From: Saprospiraceae bacterium
Lineage (GTDB): Bacteria > Bacteroidota > Bacteroidia > Chitinophagales > Saprospiraceae
NCBI GenBank assembly: GCA_027486765.1
Contig: JAIXOO010000321.1
Span: 1 to 37,131 of the forward strand
Direction of reading: 5' to 3'
Length of the DNA stretch: 37,131 bases
This document shows positions 16,678-24,359 of this stretch, in pieces (positions within the stretch are counted from its first letter, which is position 1; every line of letters starts with the position of its first letter). The position numbers and the translations under genes are program-made. Below the pieces are notes generated by a model. It was not told the origin of the DNA. It was given only the letters and a program-made list of their open reading frames with translations, and searched no databases.

Positions 16678-17883
16678 CTACATTTTACTCATATCATGCT
16701 CAGCCATAGGATTTGCTCCTTTTTTGAAAATGTATTCACTTTGCAACAAATAAGCCCCTGAAATCACTACGATATCTCCTGATTTCAAGCCGGAAGTAAT
16801 TTCGATTCGATCATCACTTTCCAGGCCTGTTTGTACCATTACACTTTTAAAAATTCGATTGTCAGTTTGTATCCACACCGTTGCTCCTTTTCCATCCCGG
16901 ATAACTGCATCAATTGGCAAAGACAGGGTATTCCGAGCTGGGCTTTTCAGCGATACATAAGCAAGCATGCCCGGTTTGAGTTGATTGTCCGGATTGGGAA
17001 TAGAAACACGAATCAAGTTAATTCTTGTATCCGGGTTGATTTCGGGATTTACAAACTCGATCTTCCCTGGTATTTCTTTACCGTCTGCATTGGGGATTTG
17101 GACTGTAGCAATGCTGTTGCGGTTTAGTGCGGAGAATTGAGCTGTATACATTTGTGCCTCTGCCCACAGCGTGGATAAATCGGCCAGTTTAACCATTGTA
17201 CTTCCCTCCATCACATAACTCCCTTCTTGAATTTCCAGTGAAGTCAGGTAGCCTGATACAGTGCTGTAAAAAGTGGTAGTAGGTGTAGTTTTTTTCTGTT
17301 TGGCCAAGTGCTGAATTTGAGCTTCGGAGAGGCCCCACAGTAGCAATTTGTTTTTGGCGCTTTGCAGCAATTGCTCAAAATCCATGACCGTTTCGGAAAC
17401 AAATTCCTTACGTTGCTCCAACACTAGTAAATATTCTTGTTTGGCATTGTTCAATTCTTCGCTGTACAAGTCATACAAGGGATCACCTTTTTTGATAAAA
17501 TCACCAATGTTCTTAAAATACAATTTTTCAATTCTACCACTCAGCCTTGAATTCACAGAAGAAGTTTTCATCTGGTCAAAATTCAATGTTGCATTCAGTA
17601 GCAGTTGGTCGTCAATTGCACCATTTCGGATGGTATCGGTCTGAATATTGCCGAGTTGGATTTGCTGCTCGCTCAATTCGATTTCATCGTTGTTTTTGCC
17701 CGTTTTTTTCTTTACAGGAGTCAAATCCATTTTACAAATGGGGCATTTACCTGGTTTGTGTGCTACCACCTGTGGATCCATGGAGCAGGTGTAATAGACA
17801 TCAGTAGCTTGGGGAGTTTCCATTTGGTTGTGGCAGGCTACCAGCAACAAGAGCAATGATATAGTTATGGCGATGCGTCGCAT
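16678..17883 (-). CDS. cusB: CusB-like RND efflux adaptor lipoprotein with heavy-metal-binding domain (second of two)
   Basis: 401 aa. Lipobox LVAC with Cys17, so anchored in the inner membrane or facing the periplasm. A heavy-metal-binding domain (about 31-53) shows YTCSMDP...PGKCPICKMDL with Cys33, Cys47 and Cys50. The membrane-fusion-protein parts follow: barrel-sandwich halves (SGRIEKLYFKNIGDFIKKGD and the later YSTVSGYLTSLEI), a coiled-coil hairpin (about 130-185) and a beta-barrel (about 230-320). The C-terminus ends in a small Met/His motif (MAEHDMSKM). The start lies 2 bp after the stop of another HMBD adaptor gene, so both are translated from one message. In the Cus system this subunit links pump and channel and passes Cu(I)/Ag(I) to CusA. 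Confidence 0.9.
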   Translation of the reverse strand: MRRIAITISLLLLLVACHNQMETPQATDVYYTCSMDPQVVAHKPGKCPICKMDLTPVKKKTGKNNDEIELSEQQIQLGNIQTDTIRNGAIDDQLLLNATLNFDQMKTSSVNSRLSGRIEKLYFKNIGDFIKKGDPLYDLYSEELNNAKQEYLLVLEQRKEFVSETVMDFEQLLQSAKNKLLLWGLSEAQIQHLAKQKKTTPTTTFYSTVSGYLTSLEIQEGSYVMEGSTMVKLADLSTLWAEAQMYTAQFSALNRNSIATVQIPNADGKEIPGKIEFVNPEINPDTRINLIRVSIPNPDNQLKPGMLAYVSLKSPARNTLSLPIDAVIRDGKGATVWIQTDNRIFKSVMVQTGLESDDRIEITSGLKSGDIVVISGAYLLQSEYIFKKGANPMAEHDMSKM

Positions 17884-17885
17884 GT

Positions 17886-19193
17886 TTATTTTTTTATCTT
17901 GATAAAACTTTCGCTGTCCATTAAGTACTGTGCATTGATGGCTACTGTATCGCTGCTGCTGATGCCGTTTAGTACTTGAATGTAATCCTGGTAGCTGATT
18001 CCAGTTGTAACCTTAAGGGTTTTAAACCCACTTTGGGTTTTTCGAAAGACAACTGCATCAAGTCCCAAAGACAGAACTGCTGAGCTGGGCAACCAATAAG
18101 TAGCTTTCGTGTTTCCGGTAATGGTAGCTTTTACTTGGCTGCCAATGGGAATTTTCAACTGGCTATTGTTGAAGTAAACCCTTGCGCTTAAAGTTTTACT
18201 GTCGTTGCGGAAGAAGGGTTCGATGAAATCAATGGAAGCGCCGAACGCTTTTTCTGGAGCAGTTTCTGGCGTGATTTGCACCAGGTTACCCGTTTTTACC
18301 AATCCTTGGCTTTCTCCATAAATGCTCAAGATGGCCCAAGCGCGATCTGGATTGTACACAGTAAAAATGGATTCGCCTTTCTGTAAGTACATTCCTTCTT
18401 TTAGTGTAAGCTCTTCTGTGAGCAGAGAAAGATCGTTCATCGCACCGGACTTAGCGGGCATAGTGCTGCCATTGGCAGCTTCATGAACATGTCCTGTGTA
18501 GTTGCTGTAAATGGGAATCGTCAGCGAAGGTTTACCCGACTGGGTCAGTTGCTTGATTTGCTCGTCGTTCAAACCAAGCAAGCGCAGTTTTTCTTGGGCT
18601 GCTTCAATGAATGGGATATTGCTAGGATCATTTTTCAGCAGAAATAGCAAGTTTTGTTGAGCAGTCATCAATTCCGGACTGTAAATATCTAGCAGTCGCT
18701 GTCCTTTGGTGATTTTTTGAAAGCGATAACGCACATACAGTTTTTCAATTCTGCCAGCCACCCTGGCAGAAATGCTGCCCACTTGTCTTGTATCGTAGGC
18801 AATATTTCCCAAGGCTTCTATTTCGATCTGCTCTGCATTTTTTTGGGGGCTGGTAACCGGGATGTTCGACACCACAAATTCATTGGTTGGACTGAGTAAG
18901 GCTTCAAGTTTGACCTCTTTTGCCTCAGGTTTTTCAACTGGTTTAATTGCAGCAGTTTGTTTCAACACCAAATCCATTTTACAAATCGGGCAAGAACCTG
19001 GTTTGTCGCTGATCACCTCAGGATCCATGGGGCAAGTGTACTCTATTTCGACTGACTCAGGGTGTGAATGTTGAGCAGGAGAGTCTTTCTTGGTACAGCT
19101 TGCAGCCAGCAAGGCTGCAAGCAAGGCAAACCATAAAGGCCGAGCAATATTGGAATTGGACGCGAAATATCTTTTTTCATTTTTCATGACCAT
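17886..19193 (-). CDS. cusB: CusB-like RND efflux adaptor lipoprotein with heavy-metal-binding domain (first of two)
   Basis: 435 aa with lipobox LAASC (Cys33). Start at ATG 19193; ATG 19187 is an equally possible start two codons later. The heavy-metal-binding domain (about 52-76) reads YTCPMDP...PGSCPICKMDL with Cys54, Cys68 and Cys71. The adaptor core follows: barrel-sandwich (AGRIEKLYVRYRFQKITKGQ), hairpin (about 170-215) and beta-barrel domains. The region between hairpin and barrel holds a longer loop (about 245-275, HVHEAANGSTMPAKSGAMND) with His and Met residues. Follows the TolC-like gene by 11 bp and precedes the second adaptor by 2 bp. The two adaptors share layout but only moderate sequence similarity, so this is an old duplication or two specialised subunits. 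Confidence 0.9.
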   Translation of the reverse strand: MVMKNEKRYFASNSNIARPLWFALLAALLAASCTKKDSPAQHSHPESVEIEYTCPMDPEVISDKPGSCPICKMDLVLKQTAAIKPVEKPEAKEVKLEALLSPTNEFVVSNIPVTSPQKNAEQIEIEALGNIAYDTRQVGSISARVAGRIEKLYVRYRFQKITKGQRLLDIYSPELMTAQQNLLFLLKNDPSNIPFIEAAQEKLRLLGLNDEQIKQLTQSGKPSLTIPIYSNYTGHVHEAANGSTMPAKSGAMNDLSLLTEELTLKEGMYLQKGESIFTVYNPDRAWAILSIYGESQGLVKTGNLVQITPETAPEKAFGASIDFIEPFFRNDSKTLSARVYFNNSQLKIPIGSQVKATITGNTKATYWLPSSAVLSLGLDAVVFRKTQSGFKTLKVTTGISYQDYIQVLNGISSSDTVAINAQYLMDSESFIKIKK

Positions 19194-19204
19194 ACATTTT
19201 AAGC

Positions 19205-20458
19205 CTATTTTGTTTCCATAACTCGCTCAAGGTTGACTTGCATCTGGAGCGCCTGGTTCAATAATTCGGTATAGTCCAATTGCGTCATGTACAGAGTTTC
19301 CCAAGCATCGTAAAGCATGAACAGTTCTTCGGTATTTTGCTCGTACCCCAATTGCATGGTTTTGTAATTGTTTCTTAAAGCCGGTATGATGTTGTCATCG
19401 TAGAGTTTAAGTTGTCTTTTCTTCAACTCCATTTCGTTCCGCATGCTTTGGGCCATGCCGCTGTATTCATTGACCATCATTTCCTTTTGCGATTGCAAGG
19501 CGTTGACCTTCCATTTAAGGCTTTCAATGTTGGCTTGACTCATTTTGGAGGACCATTTGGCCATCGGCACCTTGACCATGCCCATGAGGGTATACAACAT
19601 AGGTTGGCCACCAAAACCAATCATATTTTCGTAACGAATGCCAAATTGTGGCTTAAGGTTTTGTTTTTCCGTTTCCTGCTTTAAATGGATCAGGTTGATG
19701 TCTTTGTCAATGGCTTTGATGTCGCTGCGTTTATTGTAAAACAGTGTGCTGTCGAAAACGATTCCTGCATAGTCTTTCAATAGGTAGGTTGTATCTACTT
19801 CAAAAACCCGCACTTCATTTTTGCCCATGAGTACATTAAGGCGCACAAATTTCTCCTGGATATCATTTTCAAACATCAGCCGCATGTTCAACAAATTGCC
19901 CAAGGCTGCTTTGGCTTTATAATAGGCGCTGATTTTTTCCAGGCCATTCTTGTACCGTATTTCCGCATTCTTGATCATGAAATTCAAGAGTTTTTCATTT
20001 TGCTCAAGAATTTTTATCTTTTTTTTCAAAATGATCAATTCGAAGTAAGCTTGTTTAGCGTCGTTGATCAGCTCATTCAGTGAGGCGTTTAGTTTTTCTT
20101 TTTCTACCGAAGACATGGTTTTCATATAGCGTTCATCAGCGTCCAGTTTTTTCTTGTTGGCAAACATTTGTTCGCCGGAAAACATAACTGAGCCCATACC
20201 ATTCATGTCGCCATTTTTGCGCCAAAGCCCTACGTTGTAGGGAGTCATGAACTGCCCTAAACCAAATTGTGGTGGCATCCAGCTTCGTGCACCCTTAGCC
20301 GCTTCATCCATTGAGCGGATTTCATGGTTGTACATCTTTACCACTGGGTGAGATGCAATGAGACTGTCGATGATAGCGTCCAGTTTCACGATTTGCGCAA
20401 AACTACTTGCTCCAAAGCCAAGCGCAAGTAAGAGCAGTAAGAGTTTATTCTTTGACAT
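19205..20458 (-). CDS. TolC-family outer-membrane channel of the Cus system
   Basis: 417 aa with signal peptide MSKNKLLLLLLALGFGASSFAQ and long amphipathic helices (about 95-190 and 300-410) typical of outer-membrane efflux proteins. Its start codon overlaps the end of the CusA C-terminal ORF by 14 bp, indicating translational coupling. The N-terminal mature part is Met-rich (WMPPQFGLGQFMTPYNVG, NGDMNGMGSVMFSGEQMF), as seen in Bacteroidota Cu/Ag channels. It corresponds in role to CusC. It lacks an obvious lipobox, unlike E. coli CusC. Confidence 0.88.
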   Translation of the reverse strand: MSKNKLLLLLLALGFGASSFAQIVKLDAIIDSLIASHPVVKMYNHEIRSMDEAAKGARSWMPPQFGLGQFMTPYNVGLWRKNGDMNGMGSVMFSGEQMFANKKKLDADERYMKTMSSVEKEKLNASLNELINDAKQAYFELIILKKKIKILEQNEKLLNFMIKNAEIRYKNGLEKISAYYKAKAALGNLLNMRLMFENDIQEKFVRLNVLMGKNEVRVFEVDTTYLLKDYAGIVFDSTLFYNKRSDIKAIDKDINLIHLKQETEKQNLKPQFGIRYENMIGFGGQPMLYTLMGMVKVPMAKWSSKMSQANIESLKWKVNALQSQKEMMVNEYSGMAQSMRNEMELKKRQLKLYDDNIIPALRNNYKTMQLGYEQNTEELFMLYDAWETLYMTQLDYTELLNQALQMQVNLERVMETK

Positions 20459-22376
20459 CGATCAATTCAATTTTGCCATTTCGATTCAATTCCCTTTCCT
20501 TGATCATTTCAAAGATCACTGGAGTGATCAGTAGAACATAAATGGTCGAGCTAATTGTCCCTCCAATCAGAGGAATGGTAATGGGTCGCATGATGTCGCT
20601 ACCTACTCCGCTGGCCCATAGGATTGGAATCAAGCCAAATAATCCGACCGACACAGTCATTAGTTTAGGCCGCAATCTTTTGGCAGAGCCTTCTATGACA
20701 AAGGATCGGATGATTGCCGGGGTGAGCGTTGCCTTGGAGTTGCCATGTTTTTTAACCATGTTTTGCATAGCTTCATTGAGGTAAATGGTCATGAGCATAG
20801 CGGTTTCTACAGCCATGCCAAACAACGCTATAAAGCCAACTGCAACAGCAACAGATAAATTCACTCCATAGAAGTACACCATAAATACCCCACCAATGAG
20901 TGCAAATGGTACTGTAATGATCGTGATCAGGGCTTCTTTAACGGAATGATAAGTAAAATACAATATCATAAAAATGATACTGAGTACGATAGGGATGATC
21001 ATTTTCAGGGTACGATTGGCGCGGATTTGGTTTTCCCACTGTCCGCTCCAGGCTAAAAAATATCCTTTAGGGAGTTTGGTCAGCATCTGGTCCAATTTCA
21101 TTTTGGCCTCCTGTACTGTACTGCCCAAATCCCTTTCTCGCACGTTGAACAACACTGTACCTCTCAGCATAGCATTTTCGGAATTGATCATGGGTGGGCC
21201 GTTGCTAAGTTGAATGTCAGCAACTGCCTCCAAAGGAATAGGGCCAAAATTCATGGTCTGCACTTGTAGTCTTTTTAAGGCTTGGAGGTTATTGCGGAAG
21301 TCTTGCCCATACCGTGCATTCACCGAAAAACGCTGACGTCCTTCAATGGTGGTGGTCAGCTTCATCCCACCGAGTGCACTTTCAATGATTACATTTACAT
21401 CGTCTACACTCAACCCATAGCGGCCAACCTCGTCCCGTTTGAGGATGATGTCGATGTACTTTCCGCCAGTGATGGGTTCCACATACAAATCTTTTACCCC
21501 ATCTATTCCTTCCAGGTGTTTTTTAATGGTCTGAGCAAAGGAATAGATGCTATCCAGGTTTTGGCCGTATACTTTGATGCCTACGTCGGTACGGATGCCC
21601 GTAGAAAGCATGTTGATCCGGTTGATGATGGGTTGCGTCCATCCGTTGGTCACTCCAGGTATTTGCATTTTGGCGTTCAATTCATTGATGATGGTTTCTT
21701 TGGTTAAACCTTCCCGCCATTCATTTTTGGGTTTCAACAGAATGATGGTTTCGATCATGCTGATGGGAGAATTGTCCGTTGCCGTATTTGCCCGCCCAGC
21801 TTTGCCCAATACATGAGCAACCTCAGGCACGGTGCGAATTAATTTATCCTGCACTTGTAACAATCGCTTAACCTCAGAATTGGAAACATCAGGTAAAGTA
21901 ACAGGCATGAACAACAAAGAGCCTTCATCCAATGGAGGCATAAACTCCGAGCCCAGGCGGGTTAGCATCAAAAAACCGGCGGCCAAAGCAGCAATATTGA
22001 GCAGCAGGGTCGTCTTGCGCCACTTCAAACACAAAGTCAATATGGGCGTATAGATTTTTTCCAAAGTTCTGGTGATGGGGTTGGCGCTTTCAGGTTTCAG
22101 ATTTCCTTTCAGAAAAAAAGTAATTAATACAGGAGTAAGGGTAATCGCCAAAACTGCATCAATCAGCAGAATGAATGTCTTTGTCCAGGCCAGTGGATGA
22201 AAGAGTTTGCCCTCCATGCCAGTCAACAGAAATACCGGAAGGAATGAAGCAACCACAATGATAGTGGAATTGAACACCCCCGGACCAACTTGCTGAGAAG
22301 ATTTTTCAATGATTGCAACCCTTTCTTCAGCAGTTAGTGGGTCTTTTTTTTGTTTGAACCAGTTTGCCATGCTCAC
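20445..22376 (-). CDS. cusA: CusA-type Cu(I)/Ag(I) RND pump, C-terminal part
   Basis: 643 aa. It corresponds to the second part of a CusA protein, from the cytoplasmic loop after the fourth transmembrane helix through helix 12. It starts with GTG 22376 (MSMANWF; an ATG follows at 22370) and overlaps the stop of the N-terminal ORF by 4 bp (GTGA). The methionine triad that binds Cu(I)/Ag(I) in CusA is present: M157 (LLFMPVTL), M207 (ISMIETI) and M256 (RINMLSTG), matching E. coli Met573, Met623 and Met672 by local context. An upstream in-frame TAA (22382-22380) rules out a longer ORF. Either gene fission or a frameshift separates the two halves; the parts together make one full pump. Confidence 0.9.
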   Translation of the reverse strand: MSMANWFKQKKDPLTAEERVAIIEKSSQQVGPGVFNSTIIVVASFLPVFLLTGMEGKLFHPLAWTKTFILLIDAVLAITLTPVLITFFLKGNLKPESANPITRTLEKIYTPILTLCLKWRKTTLLLNIAALAAGFLMLTRLGSEFMPPLDEGSLLFMPVTLPDVSNSEVKRLLQVQDKLIRTVPEVAHVLGKAGRANTATDNSPISMIETIILLKPKNEWREGLTKETIINELNAKMQIPGVTNGWTQPIINRINMLSTGIRTDVGIKVYGQNLDSIYSFAQTIKKHLEGIDGVKDLYVEPITGGKYIDIILKRDEVGRYGLSVDDVNVIIESALGGMKLTTTIEGRQRFSVNARYGQDFRNNLQALKRLQVQTMNFGPIPLEAVADIQLSNGPPMINSENAMLRGTVLFNVRERDLGSTVQEAKMKLDQMLTKLPKGYFLAWSGQWENQIRANRTLKMIIPIVLSIIFMILYFTYHSVKEALITIITVPFALIGGVFMVYFYGVNLSVAVAVGFIALFGMAVETAMLMTIYLNEAMQNMVKKHGNSKATLTPAIIRSFVIEGSAKRLRPKLMTVSVGLFGLIPILWASGVGSDIMRPITIPLIGGTISSTIYVLLITPVIFEMIKERELNRNGKIELIDVKE

Positions 22377-23662
22377 ACTTTAGGCGTTGAATTGAATTTT
22401 TCTGACTGGGCCTCACTGATGTGTCGATAAGCATTTTCTACCATTACAATACCATCGTCCACTACAACACCGATGGCCAGGGCGATGCCCGTTAAAGACA
22501 TGATGTTGGAAGAGATGCCAAATAATTCAAGGAAAATAAAACCAGCCGCAACAGAAATGGGTAATTGAATGATGATGATCAAGGCACTTCGCCAATGAAA
22601 AAGGAAAAGGAGAACTACAATTGAAACGGTAATGATTTCTTCAATCAGGGTACCTCTTACGGATGCTATTGCTTCTTGAATCAAGCTACTGCGGTCGTAA
22701 GAGGTTTTAAAGGTCACACCTTCTGGCAGTCCTTTTTCCACTTCTTGCATTTTTTCTTTAATGGCTTCAATCACCTTATTGGCATTTTCGCCATACCTCA
22801 TCACAACAATCCCGCCTACTACCTCGCCTTGGCCGTCCATGTCAAAAATTCCAAGGCGCAAGTCTCCACCCATTTGTACTCTGCCGATGTCTTTTACCTT
22901 TATTGGAATACCATTGTAATTGTTCAAGGCGATCTCTTCTATATCCTGCTTGTTCTTGATGTACCCCAGGCCACGAATGATGTAGGCCATATCTGCCATT
23001 TCAAATTTCCTGCCGCCGACATCATTATTGTTCGCTTTGACTTTATTCATGACGTCCATCAGTGAAATATTGTAGTACTGTAATTTCACCGGATCAATGA
23101 CCAACTGGTATTGCTTTTCAAAGCCACCAAAAGAGGCTACTTCGGCCACTCCGGGAACAGTTTGCAAGGCAAATTTGACGTACCAATCTTGCAAAGCCCT
23201 TTGTTCGCCGAGGTCCATTTTTGGTGCATCCAAATGGTACCAAAAGATGTGTCCAACACCTGTTCCATCCGGCCCCAATGAAGGCGTTACGCCCTGCGGC
23301 AACAATCGTTGTGCAAAGTTCAGTCGCTCCAAGACCCTAGTTCTGGCCCAATAAGTGTTTACATTGTCTTCAAAAATCACATAGACGAAACTCATCCCGA
23401 ACATCGAAGTGCCACGGATATTTTTAATCTGTGGGATACCTTGCAGGTTACTCACCAAAGGATAAGTAACTTGATCTTCGATGACCTGAGGGCTACGTCC
23501 CATCCACTCCGTGAAAACGATGACCTGATTCTCACTTAGATCAGGAATCGCATCAATGGGGTTTTTCTGGATGGAGTAAAGACCATATGCGAACAAAGCA
23601 GTTGAGATCATCAATACCATCAACTTGTTTTGTAACGCCAGCTCAATTATTTTTTGAACCAT
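22373..23662 (-). CDS. cusA: CusA-type Cu(I)/Ag(I) RND pump, N-terminal part
   Basis: I chose ATG 23662 (MVQKIIELALQNK), the standard HME-RND opening; the frame to 23722 adds 20 atypical residues. The 429-aa product holds helix 1, the first periplasmic porter half (DAIPDLSENQVIV, IPQIKNIRGTSMFG) and helices 2-4 with the proton-relay segment VVDDGIVMVENAYRH near the C-terminus. It then ends after HISEAQSEKFNSTPKV in the loop that normally continues to helix 5. The rest of the pump is the next ORF, overlapping by 4 bp. It is preceded by a 206-bp gap with a dyad element. Confidence 0.9.
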   Translation of the reverse strand: MVQKIIELALQNKLMVLMISTALFAYGLYSIQKNPIDAIPDLSENQVIVFTEWMGRSPQVIEDQVTYPLVSNLQGIPQIKNIRGTSMFGMSFVYVIFEDNVNTYWARTRVLERLNFAQRLLPQGVTPSLGPDGTGVGHIFWYHLDAPKMDLGEQRALQDWYVKFALQTVPGVAEVASFGGFEKQYQLVIDPVKLQYYNISLMDVMNKVKANNNDVGGRKFEMADMAYIIRGLGYIKNKQDIEEIALNNYNGIPIKVKDIGRVQMGGDLRLGIFDMDGQGEVVGGIVVMRYGENANKVIEAIKEKMQEVEKGLPEGVTFKTSYDRSSLIQEAIASVRGTLIEEIITVSIVVLLFLFHWRSALIIIIQLPISVAAGFIFLELFGISSNIMSLTGIALAIGVVVDDGIVMVENAYRHISEAQSEKFNSTPKV

Positions 23663-23812
23663 GACAAAGTTTTGTGCACATTTATTGGCGGCATTTTTAA
23701 AGAACAGCTTCCTGATAGCCAATTCTTTCCGCCATCGCTGAGAATAGGAATGACAGCAAGACTTGCCTTATAGCAGGATTTTGATTCATCGTATTTATAG
23801 CGCCAAGCCGAA

Positions 23813-23852
23813 GGTATAATCGCAAGTATTTGTAATACAATACGATTATACC
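23813..23852. promoter_or_regulatory. Nested inverted repeat upstream of split cusA
   Basis: Perfect 10-bp arms GGTATAATCG (23813-23822) and CGATTATACC (23843-23852) flank 20 bp, which itself contains GTATT-TGT-AATAC (23826-23838). It lies in the 206-bp gap between the small secreted protein gene and cusA, about 150 bp before the cusA start. It could be an operator, or a transcript hairpin that sets the level of downstream genes. No T-run follows on either side, so a simple terminator is unlikely. Confidence 0.45.
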
Positions 23853-23868
23853 ATTCATCAAAAAATCA

Positions 23869-24315
23869 TTACTTGACCTTTTTATGCGTCCGAGGATCCA
23901 TGCCATTCATAAAGCAATGCATAGCACAAACCAAAGGTTTATACGTGTTGTGCACATTACCGATCACGTTGCCTTCGGCATCCAGAATGTCGCAGGTTTC
24001 AGAGTCTGTATTTTCTTTGACTTTAAAAACCAATTGTCCATTTACATTGTAGTAAGTTTTTCCGTCTTTGCCCATCTGTCCAAGCGTTTTTCCATTTTCA
24101 TCCACTAGTATTCCACCTGGTCGAACGAAAGCGATTTTTTTGCCCTGGGCATTTTTGACAATGCTGTCTTTGGTGATTTTTCCCAACTTCATACTTTCCA
24201 GGTAGACTCGGCCTTTGTAATCAAGGATTCGGTGGCCTTTAGAATCCGTCATCGGCTGAGCCAACAACATTTGCCCAGCAAGTAGTAAAATAACAGCACA
24301 CAGTAGCGTTTTCAT
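23869..24315 (-). CDS. Small secreted Cys/Met/His-ended protein of unknown function
   Basis: 148 aa with signal peptide MKTLLCAVILLLAGQMLLAQ. The mature part is a run of short beta-hairpin-like repeats with G-K/N turns (DSKGHRILDYKGRVYL, VDENGKTLGQMGKDGKTYYN, ILDAEGNVIGNV), similar to small periplasmic WG/5-fold beta-strand repeat proteins. The C-terminus is potentially metal-binding: C130-x-x-H133-C134-x-M136-x-x-M139 (CAMHCFMNGMD). No named family is recognised. It sits between the Czc-like and Cus-like systems, 44 bp after the former. A periplasmic copper-binding helper is plausible but unproven. Confidence 0.7.
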   Translation of the reverse strand: MKTLLCAVILLLAGQMLLAQPMTDSKGHRILDYKGRVYLESMKLGKITKDSIVKNAQGKKIAFVRPGGILVDENGKTLGQMGKDGKTYYNVNGQLVFKVKENTDSETCDILDAEGNVIGNVHNTYKPLVCAMHCFMNGMDPRTHKKVK

Positions 24316-24359
24316 GTTTATTATTTTAAATATGAAAAAATATCAATAGTGCAAATACC

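Noticed and set aside
23697-23906. Minus-strand 69-aa ORF in the gap before cusA
   Set aside because: It overlaps the end of the 148-aa gene and covers the inverted repeat; the translation has no recognisable protein character.
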